From Borrelia sp. P9F1 (lineage in GTDB: Bacteria; Spirochaetota; Spirochaetia; Borreliales; Borreliaceae), in contig NZ_CP129407.1 in NCBI RefSeq assembly GCF_030436115.1, positions 652,502-716,501 of the forward strand: 64,000 bases of DNA, read 5' to 3'. The notes below the pieces were generated by a model. It saw only the letters and a program-made list of their open reading frames with translations. It was not told the DNA's origin and searched no databases. Positions 37,543 through 47,899 of the stretch are shown here, piece by piece. Made by a program: the position numbers and the translations under genes. Each line of letters opens with the position of its first letter. Positions within the stretch are counted from its first letter, which is position 1.

Positions 37543-38589
37543 CTATTGCTCTTTACCCATTACATGAATGTCATTAGGTTCTAGGAAAATATCAACTTCT
37601 TCTCCGACTTTCGTAAGTTTTGTACTCTGGATTAACCAGTTATATTTTGCAATCTCTAGTGTCATTTCGTAGTGAACACCCTGAAATATTGCCGAAGTTA
37701 TAACTCCACTTAAGTGTCCCTTACCTTTGGGAAGTATCTTTACATCTTCTGGTCGTATTACGAGGTCAACCGGTTCCTTATTTTGAAACCCCTTGTCAAG
37801 GCATTCAAAATTCTTTCCAAACATACTAACAACAAACTCATCCTCGTATGTTCCGTCAAAAATATTACTTTCTCCAATAAAATCAGCCACGAATTTTGTA
37901 TTAGGTTCGTTGTAGATTTCCTCAGGAGTTCCAATTTGAAGAATGGCTCCCTCATTCATCACAACTATTCTGTCGCTCATTGTTAAGGCTTCTTCTTGGT
38001 CATGAGTAACATAAATAAAAGTGATTCCAAGCTTTCTTTGTATATTTTTAAGCTCCCTCTGCATCTCTTGTCTCATCTTTAAATCGAGTGCAGAGAGTGG
38101 TTCGTCTAATAGCAAAAGTTTAGGTTCCATAACTATTGCCCTTGCAATCGCAACCCTTTGTTTTTGTCCTCCCGATAATTCATTAATGTTTCTATAAGCG
38201 TATTTTTGCATTCCAATCAAAGAAAGAGATGCCCTTACTTTTTCCTTAATCAAATTTTTGTTTATCTTCTTCATTCTAAGACCGAATGCAATATTGTCAA
38301 AAACATTCATATGCGGAAACAGTGCATAATTTTGAAATACAGTATTAAGCTCTCTCTTATCAGGACTAATTCCTGAAATTTCTCTTGATAAAAAGTAGAC
38401 CTCGCCTTCCTTTTGTCTTAAAAATCCTCCCAGTATTTTAATGAGAGTGGTCTTCCCGCATCCTGAGGGACCAAGTAGTGTAATAAATTCATTTTTTTTA
38501 ACTTTTAAATTAATTTTATCTAGAGTTTTACTACCACCATCAGCGTAGTAATGACTTAAGTCCTTAATCTCTAGGATAAGATTATTCAA
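37543..38589 (-). CDS. potA: Polyamine ABC transporter ATPase PotA
   Basis: The ATP-hydrolysing subunit that drives spermidine/putrescine uptake. Walker A GPSGCGKT is at 40-47, Q-loop FQNYALFPH at about 85-93, signature LSGGQ at 138-142, Walker B LLLLDEP with D162-E163, and the H-loop in [10 protein letters not shown]. The C-terminal TOBE-like regulatory domain follows residue 235. Translation starts at TTG (38587-38589) behind a strong AGGAGGG. It heads the operon and has a near-consensus promoter 50 nt upstream. Confidence 0.95.
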   Translation of the reverse strand: MNNLILEIKDLSHYYADGGSKTLDKINLKVKKNEFITLLGPSGCGKTTLIKILGGFLRQKEGEVYFLSREISGISPDKRELNTVFQNYALFPHMNVFDNIAFGLRMKKINKNLIKEKVRASLSLIGMQKYAYRNINELSGGQKQRVAIARAIVMEPKLLLLDEPLSALDLKMRQEMQRELKNIQRKLGITFIYVTHDQEEALTMSDRIVVMNEGAILQIGTPEEIYNEPNTKFVADFIGESNIFDGTYEDEFVVSMFGKNFECLDKGFQNKEPVDLVIRPEDVKILPKGKGHLSGVITSAIFQGVHYEMTLEIAKYNWLIQSTKLTKVGEEVDIFLEPNDIHVMGKEQ

Positions 38590-38641
38590 CTAATGGGACC
38601 CTCCTTTTTTACGTATGCACCAACGAACAGCACAGTGACAG

Positions 38642-38670
38642 ATTATACTTTATATTAATTCTTATGTAAA
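38642..38670 (-). promoter_or_regulatory. Promoter of potABCD
   Basis: On the minus strand TTTACA (38665-38670), 17 nt, TATAAT (38642-38647). The leader would be about 46 nt and includes AAGGAGGG before the TTG start of potA. Confidence 0.82.
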
Positions 38671-38680
38671 TAATTTTAAT

Positions 38681-39529
38681 TTAGTGTTGTTTTGGTATGT
38701 TAAGGTCGAGTATTATTTTCCCAAATTTACCTTCTCTATATTCTTTTATTAGTGTTTTTGATGCCCTTTGTATGTCTATTTTGCATTTTTTATTTATAAA
38801 CCCCCTTGCTCTTGCAAATTCTTCCAAGATTTGAAGTGAATCCGTTGAGATTATTTTATATCTATCTAACAAGTTACTTTTGTTATTATTGTGCATTTCT
38901 TTAAGCAAGTAGAGAGAAAGGTCAATACTGTCTATTATTTCTTCTTTTATCATGTCTAGGATTGCAAGTTTTTTTGCAATTTCTTGGTCTTCTAAGTTGT
39001 GCCATAATAAGCCTGGTGTATCAAAAATATTAATTTCTTCATTTGCTTTAACGATTTGTATATTTTTTGTATGTCCCGGTTTATTTGCAACGCTTGCGCT
39101 TTTTTTCCCTACTATTAGATTCATTATTGATGATTTTCCAACATTTGGAATTCCAATTACTAAGACTTTTATTTTTTCTGTATAAGTTCTAATCTTTTTC
39201 ACGCTTGCCACTTTTTTAATTTTGTCTATTATTTGTTTCTTCATTCCTTTTTTGTAAATATTGCTAATTATTACGTGATCACCAAGGGAAGCAAAATAAG
39301 ACCCCCATTTTAAAATTTCTCTTTCAATTGTAAGATCTGACTTGTTTAAAAGTATTATTTTTTCCTTTCCTGTATTTTTAATGATTTGCTCGGTTATTGG
39401 ATTTTTACTACTAAGCGGAGCTCTAGCATCAAGGATTTCTAATACAATATTTGTTCTTTTAAGGTTCTCATTGATTAACCTTAAAGCCCTTTTCATGTGT
39501 CCAGGAAACCAGTTTATTTTATTTGGCAT
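38681..39529 (-). CDS. rbgA: Ribosome biogenesis GTPase RbgA/YlqF
   Basis: A GTPase that helps finish the 50S subunit. It is circularly permuted, with G motifs in the order G4-G5-G1-G3: NKSD at 62-65, GIPNVGKS at 126-133, and DTPG at 170-173. The N-terminal INWFPGHMKRA is the family signature. The 282 residues match. It stands alone between the potA promoter and the divergent nanE promoter; its own promoter is not obvious. Confidence is high because motif order separates it from Era and other GTPases. Confidence 0.94.
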   Translation of the reverse strand: MPNKINWFPGHMKRALRLINENLKRTNIVLEILDARAPLSSKNPITEQIIKNTGKEKIILLNKSDLTIEREILKWGSYFASLGDHVIISNIYKKGMKKQIIDKIKKVASVKKIRTYTEKIKVLVIGIPNVGKSSIMNLIVGKKSASVANKPGHTKNIQIVKANEEINIFDTPGLLWHNLEDQEIAKKLAILDMIKEEIIDSIDLSLYLLKEMHNNNKSNLLDRYKIISTDSLQILEEFARARGFINKKCKIDIQRASKTLIKEYREGKFGKIILDLNIPKQH

Positions 39530-39578
39530 GTTTAAATTATAGTTTAATATGAGTGTGTCAAATAAAATTAAAAATTTT

Positions 39579-39607
39579 TTGTATTTTTTTGTTCTTAAAT
39601 CTATAAT
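39579..39607 (+). promoter_or_regulatory. Promoter of nanE-ptsG
   Basis: TTGTAT (39579-39584), a 17-nt spacer, TATAAT (39602-39607), about 75 nt upstream of nanE. Confidence 0.6.
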
Positions 39608-39682
39608 GGATTGTGCTTTTTAAAAAATTGTGTAGAACGCATGGGTAATATTTAAATTTTGTAGGAAGTTAGTTGTAGGAGG

Positions 39683-40393
39683 TTGAGTATTAATAGAGAG
39701 ATTGGGAGGGGTTTAATTGTTTCTTGTCAGGCACTTGAGGGTGAGCCATTGCATAGTAGTTTTATTATGTCTAGGATGGCATTAGCAGCAAAGTTGGGGG
39801 GGGCAGTTGGAATTAGAGCCAATGGGATTTCAGATATTAGCAAAATAAAATCAGAAGTTGATTTACCAATAATAGGCATTATTAAAAGGGTTTATGGTAA
39901 TTCTCCCGTTTTTATTACACCTACTATTAGGGAGATTGATGAACTATGTGGTGAGGGCGTTGATGTTGTTGCTCTTGATGCTACTCTTAGAGAGCGTCCG
40001 GATGGAATCTTACTGGCTAAATTTTTTGATAGAATTAGGAATAAATATCCAAATCAACCCCTAATGGCAGATATTGGCTCTTTGGAAGAAGCTGTTATTG
40101 CCGATAAACTTGGGTTTGATTTTATTGGTACAACTTTGCATGGGTATACAAAGGATACTGAGGGGTTAAATATTGCCGATGATGACTTTTCCTTTTTAAA
40201 AAAATTGCTTGAGTTTAACTTTAAATCAAAATTAATAGTTGAGGGTAAGATTGATACACCTCTTAAGGCCAAGAGATGCTTTGAGCTGGGAGTTTCTTTC
40301 GTTGTTGTAGGAGGCGCGATTACGAGGCCGATGGAGATTACAAAAAGTTTTGTTGAAAAAATAAATGAAGTTGTGGAACCTGAAAATAAATGA
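39683..40393 (+). CDS. nanE: N-acetylmannosamine-6-phosphate 2-epimerase
   Basis: Interconverts ManNAc-6-P and GlcNAc-6-P. It is a TIM-barrel protein of 236 residues with the family's [16 protein letters not shown] start, [21 protein letters not shown] and the C-terminal phosphate-binding [11 protein letters not shown]. The recorded start is a TTG at 39683, but the AGGAGG (39677-39682) touches it directly, which is too close; an in-frame ATT at 39689 would have normal spacing. It lies 64 nt before ptsG and is probably co-transcribed with it, suggesting sugar or amino-sugar intake. The last codons and the following bases form a 25-bp tandem repeat. Confidence 0.9.
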   Translation: MSINREIGRGLIVSCQALEGEPLHSSFIMSRMALAAKLGGAVGIRANGISDISKIKSEVDLPIIGIIKRVYGNSPVFITPTIREIDELCGEGVDVVALDATLRERPDGILLAKFFDRIRNKYPNQPLMADIGSLEEAVIADKLGFDFIGTTLHGYTKDTEGLNIADDDFSFLKKLLEFNFKSKLIVEGKIDTPLKAKRCFELGVSFVVVGGAITRPMEITKSFVEKINEVVEPENK

Positions 40394-40404
40394 GGTTGTG
40401 GAAC
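40361..40404 (+). repeat. 25-bp tandem duplication at the nanE stop
   Basis: ATAAATGAAGTTGTGGAAC at 40361 recurs 25 bp later (40386) with one changed base, ATAAATGAGGTTGTGGAAC. The second copy supplies the stop codon in another frame. It looks like a local slippage duplication. Confidence 0.8.
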
Positions 40405-40457
40405 TTTGAAAATATTTATAGTGTTTTTTGTGTCTTTTTAGACAGATAGGAGTTTTT

Positions 40458-42002
40458 ATGGGGAAATTCTTTGAGAATGCTCAAAAATTTGGACGTTCTT
40501 TTATGTTGCCTATTGCCATCCTCCCTGCATCGGGATTGTTTTTAGGAATTGGAGGAGCTTTGTCCAATCCGGCGACGGTTAGGGCCTATACTTTTCTAGA
40601 CATATTTTTCTTGCAGGCAGCCTTTAAAATAATGAGTACAGCGGGGGCTATTATTTTTGTGAATTTAGCTCCGATATTTGCGATTGGGGTTGCTGTTGGA
40701 CTTGCAAAATCAGACAAGGGAACTGCAGGGCTTGCGGCTTTTATTGGATATCTTGTTATGAATGCTACTGTTGGTATTTTAGTTGATATGTCAGGAAAAG
40801 CTGAGGTCCTCTCAAGTGGGGCTGTAGGGCTAATACTTGGGATTAAGACTTTAGAGACAGGTGTTTTTGGGGGTGTAGTTGTTGGAATATTAACCTATTA
40901 TCTTCACAATAGGTTAAATAAAGTTGAGCTTCCAAGGGTTCTTGGATTTTTTTCAGGTTCTAGGTTTATACCGATAGTGGTTTCTTTTGCAAGCATTTTG
41001 CTAGCGGTGTTTATGTTTATTTTTTGGCCTTTTATGCAGTCTGGTATTAGCAAAGTGGGTGGTTTGGTAGAAGCAACAGGTTATGTTGGAACTCTAATTT
41101 ATGGTGTGTTCTTAAGAATGCTTGGTCCATTTGGCTTGCATCATATATTTTATTTACCCTTCTGGACAACTGGTATTGGTGGCTCTGAAATTGTGGATGG
41201 TAGGTTAGTTGAGGGAACACAAAACATTTTTTTTGCTGAACTTGCTGCTCAGGGTACTGATAAATTTTTTGTTGGAACAAGTCGTTTTATGAGTGGAAGG
41301 TTTATTACCATGATGTTTGGCTTACCCGGAGCTGCTTTTGCTCTTTACCGACTTGCAAAGCCTAGTCAGAAAACTAAAGTTTTTGGTCTTTTACTATCAG
41401 CAGCCTTGACTTCCTTTTTGACAGGAATTACAGAGCCTCTTGAGTTTTCTTTTCTATTTGTAGCGCCGTTTCTTTACGTTATGCATGCTGTATTTGATGG
41501 TTTTGCATTTATGATTTCACATATTTTGCAAATTACAATAGGACAGACTTTTTCTGGGGGATTTATTGATTTTATTCTTTTTGGGATTTTACAGGGGAAT
41601 TCAAGGACCAATTGGATATTAGTTCCAGTGGTAGGTGTTTTTTGGTTTTTCTTGTATTATCTGAGTTTCGCTTTCTTTATATCTAGATTCGATTATAAGA
41701 CTCCAGGAAGGGAAGATATGCTAGAGTCTGGAGATGTATCTCTTCCTTTTAGAGAATCAGAAGGGAAATCTGTTGCATCTGAAGTGATTGAAGGTCTTGG
41801 GGGTGTTGAGAACATTGTTGAGCTTGATTGTTGTGCTACAAGACTTAGAGTTACCGTAAAAGATCCTATGAAGGTTTTACAGTCTACTTTGGACAGTACT
41901 GGGGCTAAGAAGGTGATTATTAAGAGTAATGGAATTCAGGTGGTTTACGGACCCGGGGTAAGTGTGCTGAAGAATGAGATAGAAGAAATTCTTGGTAATT
42001 AA
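40458..42002 (+). CDS. ptsG: PTS glucose-type EIICB permease
   Basis: Imports and phosphorylates glucose (or N-acetylglucosamine). The EIIC membrane domain covers about residues 1-400 with GxxE-type glucose-family motifs (TGITEPLEFSFLF). EIIB is C-terminal with the phospho-cysteine C459 in LDCCATRLRV. There is no EIIA, so phosphate must come from a separate EIIA-Glc (Crr) encoded elsewhere. The start is the ATG at 40458 behind TAGGAG; the frame runs upstream to 40428 without support. It follows nanE. A strong terminator hairpin begins 12 nt after the stop. Confidence 0.92.
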   Translation: MGKFFENAQKFGRSFMLPIAILPASGLFLGIGGALSNPATVRAYTFLDIFFLQAAFKIMSTAGAIIFVNLAPIFAIGVAVGLAKSDKGTAGLAAFIGYLVMNATVGILVDMSGKAEVLSSGAVGLILGIKTLETGVFGGVVVGILTYYLHNRLNKVELPRVLGFFSGSRFIPIVVSFASILLAVFMFIFWPFMQSGISKVGGLVEATGYVGTLIYGVFLRMLGPFGLHHIFYLPFWTTGIGGSEIVDGRLVEGTQNIFFAELAAQGTDKFFVGTSRFMSGRFITMMFGLPGAAFALYRLAKPSQKTKVFGLLLSAALTSFLTGITEPLEFSFLFVAPFLYVMHAVFDGFAFMISHILQITIGQTFSGGFIDFILFGILQGNSRTNWILVPVVGVFWFFLYYLSFAFFISRFDYKTPGREDMLESGDVSLPFRESEGKSVASEVIEGLGGVENIVELDCCATRLRVTVKDPMKVLQSTLDSTGAKKVIIKSNGIQVVYGPGVSVLKNEIEEILGN

Positions 42003-42010
42003 AGTTTGCA

Positions 42011-42050
42011 AATAAAAAGCAAGTGTTGTATCACTTGCTTTTTATTTTTT
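42011..42050 (+). terminator. Intrinsic terminator of ptsG
   Basis: AATAAAAAGCAAGTG (42011-42025) pairs with CACTTGCTTTTTATT (42032-42046), 15 bp around the loop TTGTAT, with the T-rich 3' arm and tail to 42050. It overlaps the stop codon (42031-42033) and last codons of the convergent hydrolase. Confidence 0.9.
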
Positions 42051-43014
42051 TAATAAAAGCAACCACATATTTTGTGAAATAAGATGTGTTTTGGGCGCTC
42101 CTGTGACTGTGGTTTCCAACCGGAACGTGTGAGTGATCGCTTTCAACAAGGGTAATTGGTATTTCTTCCTTGTATCCTCCATATTCGCTTATGAACTGAT
42201 TTATTTTACTAGAATCTACCGTTGGGTCTCTGGGAGGATAAATTATCATCATGGGGGTTGTTATCCTGGCAAACCCATGCGAATTGATTAACTTGACAAG
42301 TCCCATCATTGCGATTATTGAGTCTACTTGTTGCCACTCTGTATGGAAAGTTTTGACCACTTCATGCTCTATCTTCTTACTCTCTTTTGTTTCAAACTTA
42401 TTGTATCCACCCGTTGCAAGATATGCAAGTTGGCGCCCCCAAGGGTAGTAAATTAAGCTTGTTCTCTTATCTTTAGGATAGATATTAGGAGATATTAGGG
42501 TAGCAGAATGTATTTCGTTTGGATAATTTTCTAGTGCCCAAATAGCAGCTGCTCCGCCGTTTGAGGTTCCAATAATTATTAATTTTTTTCCTATTAATTT
42601 TCCAATTTGAATAGCTTCATCAATATCTCTTAACCAATCTTGAGTTTGGACACCTTTGAAGGCATCTTTTTCGTCAATTCCGTGGCCTTTAAATCTTGTA
42701 AAAAAAATATTCGCATTTAAAGCTTTGGCTATGTTATTTGGAACGGGGTAAATTCCGTTTTTAGATGATGCAAATCCATGAAAATAAACAACGGAGTATT
42801 CTGTTTGTTCCTTGTTTCCGTGCCATATGATTTCTTTTTTTGTGTTTTCTTCTAAATTGAATTTGGACTCGCCAATCAATAAGTACTGGTCCAGTTCTTC
42901 AAGTTTATTAGGAACCTTAACCTTTATAAATTCATTCTTAAACTTCACCCTTGGGCTAACTAGTGTTAGGAGAAGTAAAAATATGAAAACAAAAATAGCA
43001 TTCTTTATGGTCAT
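42031..43014 (-). CDS. Alpha/beta hydrolase, membrane-associated lipase type
   Basis: A 327-residue hydrolase with an N-terminal membrane anchor or signal (about residues 5-20). The serine-hydrolase triad is visible: nucleophile in GTSNGG, an aspartate in PRDPTVDSS and a histidine in SDHSHVPVG; VYFHGFASS forms the oxyanion region. The B. burgdorferi protein at this position (BB0646) has reported lipase and haemolytic activity, which I transfer by position and family. The start at 43014 has CAAGGA upstream and overlaps the bosR stop by ATGA, so it is coupled to bosR; a longer frame to 43092 lies inside bosR and is rejected. Confidence 0.87.
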   Translation of the reverse strand: MTIKNAIFVFIFLLLLTLVSPRVKFKNEFIKVKVPNKLEELDQYLLIGESKFNLEENTKKEIIWHGNKEQTEYSVVYFHGFASSKNGIYPVPNNIAKALNANIFFTRFKGHGIDEKDAFKGVQTQDWLRDIDEAIQIGKLIGKKLIIIGTSNGGAAAIWALENYPNEIHSATLISPNIYPKDKRTSLIYYPWGRQLAYLATGGYNKFETKESKKIEHEVVKTFHTEWQQVDSIIAMMGLVKLINSHGFARITTPMMIIYPPRDPTVDSSKINQFISEYGGYKEEIPITLVESDHSHVPVGNHSHRSAQNTSYFTKYVVAFIKKIKSK

Positions 43015-43547
43015 AAATTGTTTTCCTTGTGGCTGGAATCGCAAAGAATGTCTACATTTTCTTCGCTCAAATTTTGAGAGCAGTTGTTGCAAGCTCCCGA
43101 ATAAATAATTTCAATAGATTTAGTTCTCCATTCCTCTCCAAGTTTGTCTTTCAAAATATCTTTAATCTCATCGAGTTGTATCGGATAGACCTGATTGCAT
43201 CTATTACATTTAAAGTGAGCTATTGTAGAAGACAAACTTAGGTAAAATCTTGTTTCCTTTTGGTCAGTTGTTTTTATATCTTTTAAAATGTTGCGTTCTT
43301 TTAAAACGTTGAGCGTGTTGTATACTGTTGCTTTCGATAAGCTTGGTATTTCCGTTATCAATTTATTATAAATCTCTTTTGCTGTAAAGTATTCCTTTGG
43401 ATTTGATGCTATGTATAAAATTATTCTATTTCTTGAATGAGAAGCTTTCATTCCCAATTCTGTTGTTAACGCCTTTAACAGGATAGGGTCATTGGTAATA
43501 CCTACCTTTTCTAAAGTGGAATGCACTTCCATTGTGTCATTGTTCAT
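43011..43547 (-). CDS. bosR: Fur/PerR-family regulator BosR
   Basis: The Borrelia oxidative-stress regulator, which in B. burgdorferi also promotes rpoS expression. At 178 residues it has a winged-helix N-domain with recognition helix LSKATVYNTL (about 70-79) and a C-terminal dimer domain. The structural zinc site is present as C114-x2-C117 and C153-x2-C156. The usual ATVYRTL is ATVYNTL here, a change in the DNA-contacting helix shared, I believe, across the genus. AAAAGG precedes the start. It is coupled to the lipase gene (4-nt overlap). Confidence 0.93.
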   Translation of the reverse strand: MNNDTMEVHSTLEKVGITNDPILLKALTTELGMKASHSRNRIILYIASNPKEYFTAKEIYNKLITEIPSLSKATVYNTLNVLKERNILKDIKTTDQKETRFYLSLSSTIAHFKCNRCNQVYPIQLDEIKDILKDKLGEEWRTKSIEIIYSGACNNCSQNLSEENVDILCDSSHKENNL

Positions 43548-43628
43548 ATAATAAACCTTTTATTAATGTAAGATTAAGTACTTTAACGTCCTTATGGAAT
43601 AATTTTATAACGATTTATTAATATTTTA

Positions 43629-45329
43629 CTACTGTCGGTTATTTATTTTCATATTTTGTATGTTTGGATAGAAGAGTAGATTTTTTATTTTTGAATTTAT
43701 CTTTATTTTATTATCAAAATTATTATTCATTGGGAGTAATAATAAATTCAGACTTAAAGAATAATTACTCAAATCTTCGGTTTTTACCATATTGTAAGAT
43801 CCTCCTATGTTTAAAATAAACCATCTCTTATTACTCATTTTTTCGATTTTGTAATTAATTGTGTATATCATGTATTTTTCAATATGTAGAAAACTAATAA
43901 AAAAATTGCTGCTCTGGTCACTTCCTTTAGAGATTAAAAATTCGGTGCCGTTAATATATCCTTTAGTATCTCTTTTTGTTTCAATAATTTTTTCATAAGT
44001 GTCATAGTCATTGTATCTTGCAGTGATTTTTAGGTTTGTTTCTTTGTCAACTTCAAAGATGGGCATCTCTAAGCTTGAATATTCAAGTAAATAATTTGTG
44101 TCGACGGTCTTTAGGGTTTTGCCATCCAATGCTATACCAGAAGGCCATACTATTTTGATGGATATAAAAAAGCTTGCAAGATTTTCGTCTAGGAAGAAAT
44201 CAATTATCGACTTTTCTTTTGTGTTGAAATTCAAATATTGTCTAACCCCTAGAATTTTATCATTTGAAAATGAGAATGAGCTTTCAATCGTTGGTTCTAT
44301 GATGATGTCCTTTTTTGATAAAACTTTAAGGTAAGTTCTGCAAGAGTCTAGAAATTCAACTTGTCTTTCCTTGTGTTTTATTTTGTTAAGTTTTCCTTCC
44401 TCAAATCTCACACTATACTTCAAATGGGATAGCGTAAAATTGCCTTCCATATTGTATTCAAGGTTTTTGCTTGTAACAGACTCTGGGTTTTTTGGGTGTT
44501 GTTCAAAATTTTTACTAGTTAAAAATTCTTTTAAGGAATTTTCATTTATTTGATATTCCTTTAATCTTTTGTTTTGGAATTGTAGAATTAGTGCTTGTTC
44601 CCTTAGTGAATTGAACTCAGGAATTTCTAACAAATCTGCAACTATTTTGGTTCCTTCTAGATTTTGTACCTTAATGCTATATAGGCTTGCATCCAGCCCT
44701 TTTAGGGAGAGTAGGAAATTCTTTAACTCTTGATTATTGTACACTTCTTTAATTTCATGGAAGTAAAGAAGTGTATTTACGTTCTTCTTATGTATTCCAG
44801 GATCTTGAATTTCGGATAAAAATTGACAATTATTTTTGTAAAAAACTAGATATTTTTTTTTATTTTTTGCGTATCTCACTCCTTCTATGTAGTTAAAATT
44901 AAGCTTTCTATATAGTTCAAGCACTTTTTTTCTTAGTTTTTCCATCTTGTACATATAAAACATAGGAGGACTATTCTTAAATAAATCTTTATATCCACTA
45001 CCGAATGGATTCTTTAAGGCCCAATATAGATCCACATGGATCTCATCGTGCAGCATGTATTCATGAGGATTTCCACTGTAAGTACTTGGAATGTAAATAT
45101 CTTCATTATTTTTAAGTCTTTTAAAAAACCATTCATTTAATTCCGAATTTAATTTCAGAATTTCAAAAAAGTATGTCGGAAATGTCCAGTGTATCTTATA
45201 GCTCAGTTTTTTATTTTCAATTAGATACCTTGTGTTTGATAAAATGGAATATAACCTGTTCTCAGCAAATGTGGTTATCGAGATAATCACAACGTAGGTA
45301 TTTGAACCTCTAAATTTTCTAAACAACAT
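43629..45329 (-). CDS. Unknown 566-residue protein, possible carbohydrate-active enzyme
   Basis: I do not recognise it with confidence. There is no signal peptide or membrane helix apart from a mildly hydrophobic start (YVVIISITTF). Residues about 45-130 contain WTFPTYFFEILKLNSEL, IPSTYSGNPHEYMLHDEIH and DLYWALKNPFGSGY; the mix of aromatic, His and Asp residues recalls GH57/GH38-type glycosidase barrels, but this is only an impression. The second half is beta-rich, like the sandwich domain behind such barrels. The BB0648 position has been labelled a serine/threonine kinase in old annotation, yet I see no kinase motifs. It lies divergent from groEL and downstream of nothing obvious. Confidence 0.7.
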   Translation of the reverse strand: MLFRKFRGSNTYVVIISITTFAENRLYSILSNTRYLIENKKLSYKIHWTFPTYFFEILKLNSELNEWFFKRLKNNEDIYIPSTYSGNPHEYMLHDEIHVDLYWALKNPFGSGYKDLFKNSPPMFYMYKMEKLRKKVLELYRKLNFNYIEGVRYAKNKKKYLVFYKNNCQFLSEIQDPGIHKKNVNTLLYFHEIKEVYNNQELKNFLLSLKGLDASLYSIKVQNLEGTKIVADLLEIPEFNSLREQALILQFQNKRLKEYQINENSLKEFLTSKNFEQHPKNPESVTSKNLEYNMEGNFTLSHLKYSVRFEEGKLNKIKHKERQVEFLDSCRTYLKVLSKKDIIIEPTIESSFSFSNDKILGVRQYLNFNTKEKSIIDFFLDENLASFFISIKIVWPSGIALDGKTLKTVDTNYLLEYSSLEMPIFEVDKETNLKITARYNDYDTYEKIIETKRDTKGYINGTEFLISKGSDQSSNFFISFLHIEKYMIYTINYKIEKMSNKRWFILNIGGSYNMVKTEDLSNYSLSLNLLLLPMNNNFDNKIKINSKIKNLLFYPNIQNMKINNRQ

Positions 45330-45417
45330 AAAGATCTTAATAATAAGTATATATGAGATTAGTGTAAATGGTAGTTGTTTAGCAGTAAATTATTGGTTAG
45401 TTTCCGCGGTTTGAGTC

Positions 45418-45445
45418 TTGATTAATGAATAAAAAATTTTATATC
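45418..45445 (+). promoter_or_regulatory. Possible groEL promoter
   Basis: TTGATT (45418-45423), 16 nt, TATATC (45440-45445), about 90 nt before groEL. No CIRCE operator (TTAGCACTC/GAGTGCTAA) is present, so HrcA-type control is not indicated. Confidence 0.4.
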
Positions 45446-45516
45446 CTTATGGTGATATGTATGAGGTTTATGCTAACATTTACGGTGTTGGGTTTAAATT
45501 TAATTTTGATACTTAA

Positions 45517-47166
<1,650 letters not shown>

Positions 47167-47222
47167 ATTGGGCTTAATTTTGTATTTTTCAATGTCGGTG
47201 TTGTTTTAAGGGGTTGCTGGAT

Positions 47223-47519
47223 TTGAGCGAAAGTGAGTTTGTGTTTTGTATCGGGTATGATGGCTCTAGGGCGATAATAGATAAAGAGCTTTTAAGGCAA
47301 CACAAGGATAAGGGTGTTAAGGAGCTTTTTGAGCTTGGACTTTACAGGAGTGCTTTTAGTAAAGCTCTTTATGAAAATGATGGTTCTCTTATTGAGTATT
47401 TAATTGAGGGATACAATAAGATCAGCAAGTCTGATTACAGTAAAGTAGAGGAGCTTAAGCTCCTCTTTGGAGTAGTGTATCCGGATGATATTTCAAGGAT
47501 AAGAGTTGTGTATGTCTAA
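47223..47519 (+). CDS. Small conserved hypothetical protein
   Basis: About 98 residues, no recognised domain (SESEFVFCIGYDGSRAIIDKELL at the start is followed by a helical, charged region; VVYPDDISRIRVVYV at the end). It may be a cytoplasmic helical-bundle protein. I favour the TTG at 47223, 9 nt after AAGGGG; the TTG at 47214 touches that sequence. It lies 56 nt after groEL and 15 nt before yajC, so it may be part of the secretion operon. A conserved position in Borrelia (BB0650) suggests a real gene. Confidence 0.72.
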   Translation: MSESEFVFCIGYDGSRAIIDKELLRQHKDKGVKELFELGLYRSAFSKALYENDGSLIEYLIEGYNKISKSDYSKVEELKLLFGVVYPDDISRIRVVYV

Positions 47520-47534
47520 GGGGTAGGAGATTTT

Positions 47535-47843
47535 ATGTTTATATTACAAGAATTTAGCCATAGTAGTAGTTTTTTTAGGAGTTTATTGGTCTTTGTTCCT
47601 GTGGTTGCTATATTTTGGTTTTTAGTAATATCTCCTCAACGTAGGGAAGAGAAGAAGAAAAAGGAAATGATACAAAACCTTAAAAAGGGTGATAAGGTTT
47701 TAACAGTGGGTGGGATTTTTGGCGTTGTTAAAAAGATTAGTGATGCTGAAGTTGTTCTCGAGCTGAATTCGGCTTCTGACGTGAGGTTTGTGAAAACTTC
47801 AATCGAAAAAGTTATTTCTGAAAAAGTTGAAGATAAAAATTAA
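47535..47843 (+). CDS. yajC: Sec translocon accessory protein YajC
   Basis: A single-span inner-membrane protein of 102 residues (helix about 15-32, FLVISPQRREEKKKKEM after it), followed by the conserved cytoplasmic LKKGDKVLTVGGIFGVV segment. It associates with SecDF. It precedes secD by 56 nt in the classic yajC-secD-secF order. GGAG precedes the ATG. No anomaly. Confidence 0.95.
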   Translation: MFILQEFSHSSSFFRSLLVFVPVVAIFWFLVISPQRREEKKKKEMIQNLKKGDKVLTVGGIFGVVKKISDAEVVLELNSASDVRFVKTSIEKVISEKVEDKN

Positions 47844-47899
47844 GAACGGTAGGATCTCGACCTGATTATTACATTCTCAATTAGGATAGGTGTGTTAGG

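Noticed and set aside
43015-43092. Longer N-terminus for the hydrolase
   Set aside because: Those codons lie within bosR and would destroy the signal/anchor position; the ATGA overlap with a ribosome-binding site at 43014 is better.
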